A stretch of DNA of 64,000 nt from Pedobacter gandavensis (GTDB lineage Bacteria > Bacteroidota > Bacteroidia > Sphingobacteriales > Sphingobacteriaceae). Within the stretch, counting starts at the first letter, position 1. Each line of letters begins with the position of its first letter. Under the pieces are notes generated by a model that worked only from the letters and a program-made list of their open reading frames with translations, searched no databases and was not told where the DNA came from. Location: positions 388,638 to 452,637 of the forward strand of contig NZ_WNXC01000004.1 of the NCBI RefSeq assembly GCF_014172405.1, read 5' to 3'. This document shows, in pieces, positions 7,784-16,168 of this stretch. Position numbers and translations under genes: made by a program.

Positions 7784-7818
7784 AATGCCCTCAAAATGAT
7801 CTAAATTTTGAGGGCATT
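7784..7818. terminator. Bidirectional terminator between pirin and ispF
   Basis: A 14-bp perfect inverted repeat with a 7-nt loop (arms 7784-7797 and 7805-7818; core TGCCCTCAAAAT). It lies between two convergent genes and is flanked by A/T-rich sequence on both sides, so it can serve pirin on the plus strand and ispF on the minus strand. Confidence 0.85.
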
Positions 7819-7839
7819 GCAATTAATCGATTTCTTATT

Positions 7840-8319
7840 TTATAATTTTTGAATTAGGCAAACCGCATAAGCAACAACCCCCTCTTCTCTACCAATAAAT
7901 CCCATTTGCTCATTTGTGGTAGCTTTAATTGAAATATCTTCTATGTCCATTCCCATAGCAGTGGCAATGTGCTGTTGCATCGCCGGAATATGTGGATTGA
8001 TTTTTGGTGCTTCTAAACAAAGCATCGCATCAATATTCCCAATTTCAAATCCTTTTTCTTTTACCAGTTTCACACTTTCCTGCAATAGAATCACACTACT
8101 AATCCCCTTCCAACGAGGATCTGTATTTTTAAAATGGTAACCGATATCGCGAAGATTTGCGGCTCCCAGTAATGCATCGCAAATTGCATGAAGTAACACG
8201 TCCGCATCTGAATGACCAAAAGCTCCTTTATGGTGTTCTAAATTTACTCCTCCTACGATAAAAGGATGGCCATCCTTCAACTGGTGTACATCAAAGCCAA
8301 ATCCTACCTTAATCTTCAT
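7840..8319 (-). CDS. ispF: 2-C-methyl-D-erythritol 2,4-cyclodiphosphate synthase
   Basis: The fifth enzyme of the MEP isoprenoid pathway, converting CDP-methylerythritol phosphate to the cyclodiphosphate with release of CMP. Visible motifs are GFGFDVHQL at the N-terminus (zinc ligands D and H), GHSDADVLLHA (third zinc His), the IGYHFKNTDPRWKG loop and the C-terminal TTNEQMGFIGREEG. With the start at 8319 it is 159 residues, matching the family; the upstream in-frame extension to 8400 adds 27 residues with no homology and is rejected. An AAGGA lies just ahead of the chosen start. Monocistronic, convergent with pirin. Confidence 0.95.
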   Translation of the reverse strand: MKIKVGFGFDVHQLKDGHPFIVGGVNLEHHKGAFGHSDADVLLHAICDALLGAANLRDIGYHFKNTDPRWKGISSVILLQESVKLVKEKGFEIGNIDAMLCLEAPKINPHIPAMQQHIATAMGMDIEDISIKATTNEQMGFIGREEGVVAYAVCLIQKL

Positions 8320-8681
8320 TTCCTTATCTATTAGTTTATACTTATTCTCTATTACCTCCCAGTTTTTAGTTACTGATCGGATCTCCCCGAAATTAAGCAT
8401 TAAAGCGAATCATAATGTACTTCCAGAGGAATTTTTCCCTGTTCAAGAACAAATATGCTAAGACGAAGTCAAACTTGTTGAATTCCGAACATATCACTTA
8501 CTTGGTGTGATCTGATAAAAAATTCAAAGCAATTCCGAACAGATTATTGCAAAACCTGCCTCAGATATGCGCTAAACATATTTTACAAAAGATTATTTTT
8601 TATCTAACTCGTGTTTTTTCTTGCTCAGTAACTCTTTTTTTATGTAATTTTAACAGTCAAAGCACTATGAGATCCCTCAAT
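8320..8681. other. Intergenic region between divergent ispF and gldJ
   Basis: No gene is seen in these 362 bases. They contain two identical 11-bp copies of AATTCCGAACA, at 8481-8491 and 8531-8541, exactly 50 bp apart, with an ATCAC...GTGAT inverted repeat between them. A weak Bacteroidota-type -7 (TAATTTTA near 8645) precedes gldJ. The repeats look regulatory rather than coding. Confidence 0.5.
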
Positions 8682-10271
8682 ATGAAAAAATCATACTTAT
8701 ATTATTCGATTGCATCCATTGTAATTGTAGCTTCTTTATCTTCCTGTAAGTCAAAATCAGGAACTTCTGAGAAGACAGGAATGGCGTATAACAAGCGCGA
8801 GTTTGGTGGCTTTGCAGTAAATAATAAATTTAAACGCGGCCCTGGACCAGGATTAGTGGAAATTGAAGGCGGTGTTTTTGTAATGAGTGGCAGCGCAATT
8901 AATGTTGCTGGTGAAGAGCTTAGCAATTACAACCACAAAAGAGAAACCACTGTTTCCTCTTTTTATATGGATGAAACTGAAGTTTCAAATACCAACTGGT
9001 TGGAGTACCTGAACTGGATTCGCACCAACTATCCTACAGATCACGAATACTATTACAACGAACTCCCCGACACATTAGTGTGGCGAAGACCTCTATCTTA
9101 CAATGAACCTTACGTAGATAATTATTTGAGGCATCCTGCTTACCAGGATTATCCAGTAGTAGGCGTAACTTGGGAACAGGCAGAAAGATATTGCGCCTGG
9201 AGAACGGATCGTGTGAATGAGCTTTTACTCCGCGAAAAAGGATACATGACCAGCTTCAAAGATCTGAATGGTACAGGTTCCAATACAGCAACTGCTGCAT
9301 CAACCAACAATGCGAAAGGCGCGTTTAACACTGACGTTTACCTAAGCGGACAGTATGACGACAAAGGAAAAAGAGCAATGAGGGATCTTAATCCATCAAA
9401 TGCTGGTAATGCTACCGCTGGGGCTAATGGTAGAAATGGAGCCACTAGAAATGTTAGACTGGAAGATGGGATCATCAAACAACCTTATCGTCTGCCAACA
9501 GAGGCAGAATGGGAATATGCAGCCCTAGGACTAATTGGCAATACACAGTATGAAAACATAAACGCTAACAAAATCTATCCATGGAATGGCATGGGTTTAA
9601 GTTCACCGAGCAGAAAGACCAGGGGATTGATTTTAGCCAACTTTAAGCGAACTAAAGGAGATTATATGGGTGTTGGTGGCTCCCTGAATGATAAAGGTGG
9701 TTTAACTGTTGCGGTGAGGTCTTACATGCCTAATGATTTTGGTCTATACAATATGGCTGGAAATGTAAATGAATGGGTTGCGGACGTTTATCGTGCCAAA
9801 ACATTTGAAGCTGCAGATGCTTTCAATCCATATAGAGGTAACTATTACAAAGACAAGAAGGTAGCTGATCCAATCAGTGGCAAAATTGAAATAGATAAGT
9901 ATAATAGACCAGTTTTAACCGATGCGAAAGCTTACAAGAAACAAACCTGGGCAGAGAAACAAGCAGCAGCGCCTGCAGAGAGTAAGATAAATACTTATGC
10001 GGATCAAAGAGGATTTCGTGATAAAGCAAATGATTTATATGGAGAAATTACTCTGGTAACGGATAAATCAAGAGTCTATAAAGGCGGATCATGGGATGAT
10101 CAGGCGTTATGGTTAAATCCAGCAACCAGAAGATTCCTACAACAAGACGAATCTACGGCTGATATCGGGTTCCGTTGCGCAATGACGATGTTAGGTGCCT
10201 CAGAGATCAGATCTACTGGGAAACCGCAATTTACACCGAAAGCAGCAAGGACATTCAAGGCTAGAAATTAA
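8682..10271 (+). CDS. gldJ: GldJ-like lipoprotein of gliding/T9SS machinery
   Basis: A 529-residue outer-membrane-type lipoprotein: signal peptide with lipobox SLSSC ending near residue 22, then a formylglycine-generating-enzyme-like (SUMF1) fold. Recognisable blocks are GPGLVEIEGGVFVMSG, SSFYMDETEVSN, LPDTLVWRRPL, HPAYQDYPVVGVTW, RLPTEAEWEYAA, NMAGNVNEW and a C-terminal GGSWDD...GFRCAM. The LPDTLVWR and YLRHPAYQDYPVVGV blocks are those of GldJ rather than GldK. GldJ homologues stabilise GldK/PorK and support gliding and type IX secretion. No other gld/por/spr gene is adjacent. The lipoprotein start at 8682 is preferred over upstream in-frame starts (8547, 8667). Terminator at 10291. Confidence 0.82.
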   Translation: MKKSYLYYSIASIVIVASLSSCKSKSGTSEKTGMAYNKREFGGFAVNNKFKRGPGPGLVEIEGGVFVMSGSAINVAGEELSNYNHKRETTVSSFYMDETEVSNTNWLEYLNWIRTNYPTDHEYYYNELPDTLVWRRPLSYNEPYVDNYLRHPAYQDYPVVGVTWEQAERYCAWRTDRVNELLLREKGYMTSFKDLNGTGSNTATAASTNNAKGAFNTDVYLSGQYDDKGKRAMRDLNPSNAGNATAGANGRNGATRNVRLEDGIIKQPYRLPTEAEWEYAALGLIGNTQYENINANKIYPWNGMGLSSPSRKTRGLILANFKRTKGDYMGVGGSLNDKGGLTVAVRSYMPNDFGLYNMAGNVNEWVADVYRAKTFEAADAFNPYRGNYYKDKKVADPISGKIEIDKYNRPVLTDAKAYKKQTWAEKQAAAPAESKINTYADQRGFRDKANDLYGEITLVTDKSRVYKGGSWDDQALWLNPATRRFLQQDESTADIGFRCAMTMLGASEIRSTGKPQFTPKAARTFKARN

Positions 10272-10290
10272 AAAACAGACTTATAAAAAA

Positions 10291-10318
10291 GGGAGCGAAT
10301 AAACCGCTCCCTTTTTTT
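10291..10318 (+). terminator. Rho-independent terminator after gldJ
   Basis: GGGAGCG, 7-nt loop, CGCTCCC, then seven T. The hairpin is preceded by an A-run, so it may also work for the minus-strand biotinyl-protein gene that ends at 10339. Confidence 0.92.
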
Positions 10319-10338
10319 GTACCAGAGAATTTTGAAAG

Positions 10339-10836
10339 CTAGGCAAACTGTATTAAAATACCATTTTTTTCTACTTTATCACCTTTTTGCACCATGATCC
10401 TTTTTACGATACCTGCAGCAGGCGATTTAATAATGTTTTCCATCTTCATCGCTTCCAGGACCAATAAACTGTCACCTTTAGCTACTTCCTGACCTTCGCA
10501 AACTACAAGTTGGAGTACCAAACCTGGCATCGGGGCCTTGATTTCCTGAACTTTTTGTGCAGCAGCATTGTCCATACCTAATTGCTTCAATAATTCGTCA
10601 TATTGATCCTCGATGTTCACCTGATACAAGTTTCCATTTACCTTAATAGTCACTTGTTTTCCTCCTTCTTCCCGTTCTACAACCTCTACTGTATAGGATT
10701 TATTCTGGTAAATAATATGTTGGGTACTGCCTGATAGCGCCTTGGCATCAATCCCAAGCGCTTGCCCATTCACTTTTAATGCCTGCGCTGAAATCGCTAC
10801 TTCGAAATTGTATTGCTCATTTACTTTTACCTTCAT
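10339..10836 (-). CDS. Biotin/lipoyl carrier domain protein (carboxylase BCCP-like)
   Basis: A 165-residue protein. The C-terminal biotinyl domain (about 95-165) contains APMPGLV and the EAMKMEN motif with K131 as the attachment lysine. The N-terminal 90 residues resemble the linker/BT-like part of the small carrier subunit of Bacteroidota propionyl- or acetyl-CoA carboxylases. It carries carboxybiotin between carboxylase and carboxyltransferase subunits, whose genes are not in the window. It begins 2 bp after the stop of the DUF4159 gene, so it is the last gene of the minus-strand run from dedA. Confidence 0.88.
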   Translation of the reverse strand: MKVKVNEQYNFEVAISAQALKVNGQALGIDAKALSGSTQHIIYQNKSYTVEVVEREEGGKQVTIKVNGNLYQVNIEDQYDELLKQLGMDNAAAQKVQEIKAPMPGLVLQLVVCEGQEVAKGDSLLVLEAMKMENIIKSPAAGIVKRIMVQKGDKVEKNGILIQFA

Positions 10837-10838
10837 CG

Positions 10839-11495
10839 TTATTGTGTTAGTGCATACTGAACCAAATTGGCGCCCATTTTTAGCGCGCTCAAGCGCTTAT
10901 CTTGTGTGTCCCCCGGGTATGTTCCAAAATCCTCCCAACCATTACCCAGATCGCACTCAAATGTGTAATAGCAGACAACTCTACCTTCCTTTATTAAAGC
11001 AAGACCCTGAGGGACTTTGCCATCATGTTCGTGAATTTTCGGTAACCCTTTTGGGAATTTAAACTTTTGCTGATAGAGTGGGTGATTTGCAGGCAGCTCG
11101 ACAAAAGAAAGTTCAGGAAAAACCCTTTTCATCTCTTTTCTGATAAATTTATCCAGTCCGTAGTTATCATCGATATGAAGAAAGCCTCCACCACTAAGGT
11201 ATTTTCTTAAATTCAGAGCTTCAGCATCGCTAAAAACCACATTGCCATGTCCGGTAAGATAAACAAATGGATAGTTGAATAGCTCTGCACTACCTACTTC
11301 AACAGTGGCATCTTCTGGAGCAAAATTGGTATTCAGGTTTTTATTGCAGAATTCGATGAGGTTAGGAAGAGCGGTTCTGTTGGCATACCAATCGCCTCCT
11401 CCGTTATATTTCAACTTAGCCATCTTGTATGTTGGCGGCTTAAAGCCACACAACAAGAATATCAATCCGACAACTAAGCCTGCTTTTAATTTCAT
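10839..11495 (-). CDS. DUF4159 domain protein, exported
   Basis: A 218-residue protein with an N-terminal signal peptide (hydrophobic 5-18, no lipobox) and a single DUF4159 domain. Typical blocks are KYNGGGDWYAN, FVYLTGHGNVVFSD, GGFLHIDDNYG and ECDLGNGWED. The fold is related to class I GATase/ThuA-like domains. Function is not established. In Bacteroidota it is often found near rsmE, as here: its start overlaps the rsmE stop by 4 bp, so the two are translationally coupled. Confidence 0.85.
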   Translation of the reverse strand: MKLKAGLVVGLIFLLCGFKPPTYKMAKLKYNGGGDWYANRTALPNLIEFCNKNLNTNFAPEDATVEVGSAELFNYPFVYLTGHGNVVFSDAEALNLRKYLSGGGFLHIDDNYGLDKFIRKEMKRVFPELSFVELPANHPLYQQKFKFPKGLPKIHEHDGKVPQGLALIKEGRVVCYYTFECDLGNGWEDFGTYPGDTQDKRLSALKMGANLVQYALTQ

Positions 11496-12196
11496 CTGTT
11501 TAAATAATTCACTTCAAAGCAGGCTGCCAATGCAGCAGTTTCTGTTCTCAGACGTGTATTACCTAAAGTTAAGGGTTTAAAGCCGTTTTGCAAAGCGAGT
11601 TCGATCTCTTTCGGACTAAAATCACCTTCCGGACCAATCAAAACGGTATAGCTCTGATGCGGTTCTGCCACCTGACTAATGTATAATCGAGGTTCTCCAT
11701 CAATGCAATGCGCAATCATTTTAATAGAGTTATTTTCTATCTTCAGAAAATCTGTAAAAGAAACCTGTGGATTTAATACCGGATGATAAGCTTGTAAAGA
11801 CTGCTTAACTGCAGATGTGATCACTTTGTTCAGTCTATCTTCCTTGATGATCTTTCTTTCGGAACGCTCGCAGATGATTGGGGTGATCTCATCAATGCCT
11901 ATCTCAGTTGCTTTTTCAAGAAACCATTCCAAGCGATCAATATTTTTTGTAGGTGCAACCACAATATGCAGGTGGTGATTACGCTTTTGATACTCCTGAA
12001 CTGCTTTGATCACATGAAGCTGGACATTTCTCTTTCCTTCACCTATGATTTCGGCTTCATAAAAGCCTCCTTTTCCATCAATCAGATTGACAACATCACC
12101 TTTTCCTAACCGCAGGACCTTAAGGCAATGTTTACTTTCCTCTTCATTTAAAGAATACTCAGTCGAATCAATATCAGGGGTATAAAAAACGTGCAT
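11492..12196 (-). CDS. rsmE: 16S rRNA (uracil1498-N3)-methyltransferase
   Basis: A 234-residue SPOUT-class methyltransferase that methylates U1498 of 16S rRNA with SAM. A PUA-like N-terminal domain (to about residue 70) is followed by the SPOUT knot: VLIGPEGDFSPKEIE and LGNTRLRTETAAL form the SAM-binding knot, and IICERSERK is the conserved RNA-contact region. Length is normal. It lies between the DUF21/CBS gene (12 bp upstream) and DUF4159 (overlap). Confidence 0.95.
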   Translation of the reverse strand: MHVFYTPDIDSTEYSLNEEESKHCLKVLRLGKGDVVNLIDGKGGFYEAEIIGEGKRNVQLHVIKAVQEYQKRNHHLHIVVAPTKNIDRLEWFLEKATEIGIDEITPIICERSERKIIKEDRLNKVITSAVKQSLQAYHPVLNPQVSFTDFLKIENNSIKMIAHCIDGEPRLYISQVAEPHQSYTVLIGPEGDFSPKEIELALQNGFKPLTLGNTRLRTETAALAACFEVNYLNR

Positions 12197-12208
12197 TGCT
12201 TAACAGAT

Positions 12209-13525
12209 TTAGTGGAGGTCCACCATATCGCTTTTATCAATCACCAGTTCAAGCTTTATGGTTTCAATATTTTGCTCGGTTTTCTTTAGGATAGTGAATA
12301 AATACCCATAGCATTCTTCGCTATCTCCTACCTCTGGTATTTTACCAAAAGCATGGGATACCAAGCCACCTACAGTATCAAAATCCTCATCTTCGGGAAG
12401 ATCGTGGGGTAAATGCTCATTCACATCGTAAACAGTGGCATAAGCATTAATGATGAATTCAGTATCTGAGATTTTTTCTACTGTTGGTTTTTCTTCATCA
12501 TACTCATCCTGGATTTCTCCAACGATCTCTTCTACGATATCTTCGAGTGTCACCATACCTGCGGTACCGCCAAATTCATCGATTACAATTGCGATTTGGA
12601 TGCGTTTCTGCTGAAGCTCGCTCAGCAAGTCGTTTATTTTTTTTGTCTCAGGAACGAAATAAGGCTTTCTGATGATGTCTTGTAAGACCCAATCCTTATG
12701 AGAGGCCAATAGCGGTAAAATGTCCTTGGCATGAATAATACCAATGATCTTATCGATAATTCCATCATAGACCGGTAATCTTGAATAACCGTCGCCAATA
12801 ATTTTATCAATCACAGCTGCTGGAGGAGTAGACAATTCAATTCCTGATATTTTGGTTCTGGGAACCATAATGTTTTTTACAACTCTTTCGTTGAAGTCAA
12901 AGACATTTTTAATCAATTCATGCTCATTAGTATCTAAAGCACCACTCTCCTTACCCTGATCTAACAAATAGTGAAGTTCCTCAGTGCTGTGTACAGACTC
13001 ATGGCCTCCTACAGTTGAGATCCCAAATATTTTAAGGATCATATTTGCAAATCCGTTCAACACCCAGATAAAGGGTCTGAAGATCAAGTAAAATGCCTGT
13101 AATGGCACTGCAATAAACAATGTTGTCGCTACAGGGCGCTGAATCGCTATCGATTTAGGCGCCAATTCACCAAACACAATGTGCATAACAGTGATCAATA
13201 AGAAAGCGATTGCGGTAGAGATAGAAGAGATGAGAACTTCAGAGAAGTTAAAGCTCAATAGCATGTCGTGAATAAGACTGTGCATGACAGATTCACCCAC
13301 CCAACCTAAGCCCAGAGAGGCTAAAGTAATACCTAGCTGCGTGGCAGCCAGGTATCCGTCCAGATGCTGGGTAATATATTTTGCAATATTGGCTACCCTG
13401 CTACCTGATTTTGCTTTAATTTCAATTTGTGATGCCCGAACTTTTACAATTGCAAACTCTGCTGCAACGAAAAATCCGTTCAGTGCTACTAAGAAGAAAG
13501 TTAAAAATATCTTGAATCCTTCCAT
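12209..13525 (-). CDS. DUF21/CNNM-CBS-CorC_HlyC membrane protein
   Basis: A 438-residue inner-membrane protein of the hemolysin-C/CNNM family. The N-terminal DUF21 part (about 1-190) has four hydrophobic segments and the FVAAEFAIVKVR and GELAPKSIAIQ motifs. A CBS pair (about 205-335; MVPRTKI, SRLPVY, GGTAGMVTLEDIVEEIVGEI) and a CorC_HlyC domain (about 345-430; DVNEHL, DTVGGLV) follow. Family members act in Mg2+/Co2+ efflux or homeostasis; the ion here is unknown. The old hemolysin name is not supported. Its start shares a base with the end of ppa. Confidence 0.92.
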   Translation of the reverse strand: MEGFKIFLTFFLVALNGFFVAAEFAIVKVRASQIEIKAKSGSRVANIAKYITQHLDGYLAATQLGITLASLGLGWVGESVMHSLIHDMLLSFNFSEVLISSISTAIAFLLITVMHIVFGELAPKSIAIQRPVATTLFIAVPLQAFYLIFRPFIWVLNGFANMILKIFGISTVGGHESVHSTEELHYLLDQGKESGALDTNEHELIKNVFDFNERVVKNIMVPRTKISGIELSTPPAAVIDKIIGDGYSRLPVYDGIIDKIIGIIHAKDILPLLASHKDWVLQDIIRKPYFVPETKKINDLLSELQQKRIQIAIVIDEFGGTAGMVTLEDIVEEIVGEIQDEYDEEKPTVEKISDTEFIINAYATVYDVNEHLPHDLPEDEDFDTVGGLVSHAFGKIPEVGDSEECYGYLFTILKKTEQNIETIKLELVIDKSDMVDLH

Positions 13526-14079
13526 TAAGATGTTTGATTTCTAAACTTTTGGTCATAAAGTTGGATACTTTCCTGTATCACTTTATGCGCATATCGAACG
13601 CCTAAAAGGTGCTCAATAGTAACCTGTTTTTCTTCTAAGGCTTTATAATCCTGGAAGAATTTCACAATTTCCTTCATAGTATGAGGAGGCAATTCTGCTA
13701 AATCGTTGATATAGTTTACAGACATATCATTTTTTGCTACTGCAATAATTTTATCGTCTTGTTCACCATTATCCACCATGTGCATTACACCAATAACTTT
13801 TGCTTCAACAATTGACATTGGATAAACGTCAACAGAACAAAGTACAAGGATATCCAGAGGATCATTATCATCACAATAAGTTTGTGGGATAAAACCATAG
13901 TTAGCTGGGTACATTACCGAAGAGAAAAGTACCCTATCTAATTTAATCAGGTGGGAATCTTTATCGATTTCGTATTTTGCTTTAGATCCTTTAGGAATTT
14001 CAATAATTGCATTTACTGTTTCAGGTAAGTTTTCACCTGGAGAAACAAAATGCCACGGATGACGCTCGTCTTTAATCAT
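13525..14079 (-). CDS. ppa: Inorganic pyrophosphatase, family I
   Basis: A 184-residue soluble enzyme hydrolysing PPi to two phosphates, pulling biosynthetic reactions forward. Family I hallmarks are IEIPKGSKAKYEIDK, MYPANYGFIPQT and the metal-binding DDNDPLDILVL with its three aspartates. Length is normal for bacterial soluble PPase. It is followed by the DUF21 gene with a one-base overlap and preceded by dedA by 2 bp, so it belongs to one transcription unit with them. Confidence 0.95.
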   Translation of the reverse strand: MIKDERHPWHFVSPGENLPETVNAIIEIPKGSKAKYEIDKDSHLIKLDRVLFSSVMYPANYGFIPQTYCDDNDPLDILVLCSVDVYPMSIVEAKVIGVMHMVDNGEQDDKIIAVAKNDMSVNYINDLAELPPHTMKEIVKFFQDYKALEEKQVTIEHLLGVRYAHKVIQESIQLYDQKFRNQTS

Positions 14080-14081
14080 TT

Positions 14082-14744
14082 TTAATGTTCAGTGTTTGAT
14101 ATATCGTCATTGTCTTCTTTCACCACTTGCTTCTTTACAAACGTGTAAACCAGTGGAATGGTGGTGATGACAATAAAACCTATAATAATGTATAATAAAT
14201 AATCGTTAATTTCTTTTTCAAATCTTTTGCCTAGGAAATAACCAAGCAAAGTTAAGGAAGCAATCCAAATAATTGCACCTGCAAAGTTATATAATGCAAA
14301 TCTTTTAAAGTCTAGTTTTACTACCCCCGCAAAAATCGGTGCAAAAGTTCTTACAATCGGAACAAAGCGTCCCATAATAAGTGCAAAGGCGCCTTGTTTA
14401 TTATAATAATCTTCGGCAGCCTTTAAATAGCGTTTTTTAAAGAAGAAGGAGTCCTTTCTTTCGTACAAGACTGGGCCCGTCTTTCGACCAAACCAATAAC
14501 CCGTAAAATTACCAGACACGGCGGCAAGAATTAATCCTAGAATCAACACATAAAGGTTGACGTCTAATTTGCCTGTAGCGACGAACATGCCGGCAAGAAA
14601 CAACAGGTAGTCCCCTGGCAAAAAGAAACCAAAAAACAAACCTGTCTCGGCGAAGATCACAAACATTACAACATAAAAACCACCTTCTTTAAGTAGTTTT
14701 TCAGGATCAATGAATTGCTGTAATGAGTTCCAGAAATCTTGCAT
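14082..14744 (-). CDS. DedA family membrane protein
   Basis: A 220-residue inner-membrane protein. The DedA/SNARE-associated core is visible as FAETGLFFGFFLPGDYLLF, the GYWFGRKTGP loop, and GRFVPIVRTFAPIFAGV with the conserved arginines, between about five hydrophobic segments. DedA proteins include flippases for undecaprenyl phosphate and phospholipids and support membrane potential; which lipid this one moves is unknown. It is 46 bp downstream of nuoN and may be read through from the nuo operon, as only a weak AT-rich hairpin lies in between. Confidence 0.9.
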   Translation of the reverse strand: MQDFWNSLQQFIDPEKLLKEGGFYVVMFVIFAETGLFFGFFLPGDYLLFLAGMFVATGKLDVNLYVLILGLILAAVSGNFTGYWFGRKTGPVLYERKDSFFFKKRYLKAAEDYYNKQGAFALIMGRFVPIVRTFAPIFAGVVKLDFKRFALYNFAGAIIWIASLTLLGYFLGKRFEKEINDYLLYIIIGFIVITTIPLVYTFVKKQVVKEDNDDISNTEH

Positions 14745-14790
14745 AGTTCAATTATTCGTAAAACTACATATAATTATCTACAGATAATGA

Positions 14791-16164
14791 CTATATCAGA
14801 TTTAAAATTACAGTTGGATAAATCCCTAAGAAAACTGTAATGATCAGGGATAAAGCCAATACAACCTTATACTGCACAGGCATTTCCAGCTCCACTTCTG
14901 TACCTTCTTTGAAATACATCGCTACAATAACTTTGAAATAATAGTAAAACCCGACTAAAGCATTCAAAATTGCGAAAGCAACTAAATAAAAGTGATAATC
15001 GTGCATCACATTTAGGAACATCAGGTATTTACCGATGAAACCAGCTGTTAGTGGGATCCCCGCTAATGACAACATCGCTACTGTCAAAGCAAGTGCAGCA
15101 AATGGATTACGTTTCCCTAAGCCATTAAAGCTTTCAAAGTTATCATTACCCGTTTTCTGTTTTACTAAAATCAACACGCCAAAAGCTATAATACTTGCGA
15201 AAGTATAAGCAACAGCGTAAACCAATACATTGTTCATCGAACTGGCAGTAAGCGAGACTAAAGAGAACAATAAATAACCTGCATGAGAGATGCTGGAATA
15301 AGCCAACATTCTTTTGAAGTTCTTCTGAAATAAAGCAGTAACATTACCAATGAATAGCGTCAGACATACAATTACCATCAAAGGCACTAACCAGAAATCA
15401 TGAAGTGGCGCAAAGGTATCCGCGAACAAACGTAAGATCGCTGCAAAACCTGCAGTTTTCACTACAGTAGACATGAAAGTTGTAATCAATGTTGGTGAAC
15501 CTTCGTAAACATCTGGAGTCCAGAAATGGAAAGGTGCAGCACCAATCTTGAAGCACATCCCAACTAACAACAAGATCACGCCTGTGTAGAATAATGGCGA
15601 AACTGATTGAGGGTTTTCTACCAGGTACTTATTGATCATATCAAGGTCGAAAGAGGCCGTAGCTCCGTAGATCAGGGTAATACCGAACAATAGGAAGCCT
15701 GTAGAGAAAGCACCCATTAAGAAGTACTTTAAGGAAGCCTCATTAGAAGCAAAATTATTCTTTCTAATCCCTGCAAGAATGTAAAGCGCCACAGACATAA
15801 TTTCCACACCGATAAATAACATCGACATGTTCTTGTAAGATACCATGATCACAATTCCCGTTAGGGCAAAAAGTATCAGGGTAAAGTATTCTGCAGTGTT
15901 TTCACTATTGGCAGAAAAGTAATTCTGTGTCAACAGGAAAATGAAAAGAGTTCCTATAATAGCAAGACCAGCGAAAGCTAATGCAAAATTATCCATTTGC
16001 ATCATTCCATAATAAGTCTGGTTGGTATTCCAGGAAGTAACTACAAAAGCCAGTGAGGTAAGCAACCCAATTAAGGTAAGGGGTAATAACGCTTTTTTAG
16101 CTTTAAACAAACCTGCATAAAGCACCACTAAAGCTGTAACAATAATTGTTATGATGATATTCAT
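14791..16164 (-). CDS. nuoN: NADH-quinone oxidoreductase subunit N
   Basis: A 457-residue antiporter-like proton-pumping subunit of complex I with about 14 hydrophobic segments. The ProtonAntipo_M core includes FKIGAAPFHFWTPDVYEG and MLAYSSISHAGY, and LAGIPLTAGFIGKYL is the usual broken-helix region. It is the last nuo gene, 4 bp after nuoM. Confidence 0.96.
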   Translation of the reverse strand: MNIIITIIVTALVVLYAGLFKAKKALLPLTLIGLLTSLAFVVTSWNTNQTYYGMMQMDNFALAFAGLAIIGTLFIFLLTQNYFSANSENTAEYFTLILFALTGIVIMVSYKNMSMLFIGVEIMSVALYILAGIRKNNFASNEASLKYFLMGAFSTGFLLFGITLIYGATASFDLDMINKYLVENPQSVSPLFYTGVILLLVGMCFKIGAAPFHFWTPDVYEGSPTLITTFMSTVVKTAGFAAILRLFADTFAPLHDFWLVPLMVIVCLTLFIGNVTALFQKNFKRMLAYSSISHAGYLLFSLVSLTASSMNNVLVYAVAYTFASIIAFGVLILVKQKTGNDNFESFNGLGKRNPFAALALTVAMLSLAGIPLTAGFIGKYLMFLNVMHDYHFYLVAFAILNALVGFYYYFKVIVAMYFKEGTEVELEMPVQYKVVLALSLIITVFLGIYPTVILNLI

Positions 16165-16168
16165 TTGC

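Noticed and set aside
8320..8400. 27-residue N-terminal extension of IspF
   Set aside because: IspF proteins start directly at the MKIKVGFGFDVH region; the extension has no homology.
8547..8681. 45-residue extension upstream of the GldJ signal peptide
   Set aside because: It would bury the lipoprotein signal peptide, so the ATG at 8682 is taken.
12209..13525. Naming the DUF21/CBS protein a hemolysin
   Set aside because: The name is historical; domain content is that of CNNM/CorC-type ion homeostasis proteins.
14761..14785. ATTATC/GATAAT hairpin after nuoN as operon terminator
   Set aside because: A 6-bp AT-only stem without T-run is too weak; dedA may be read through.
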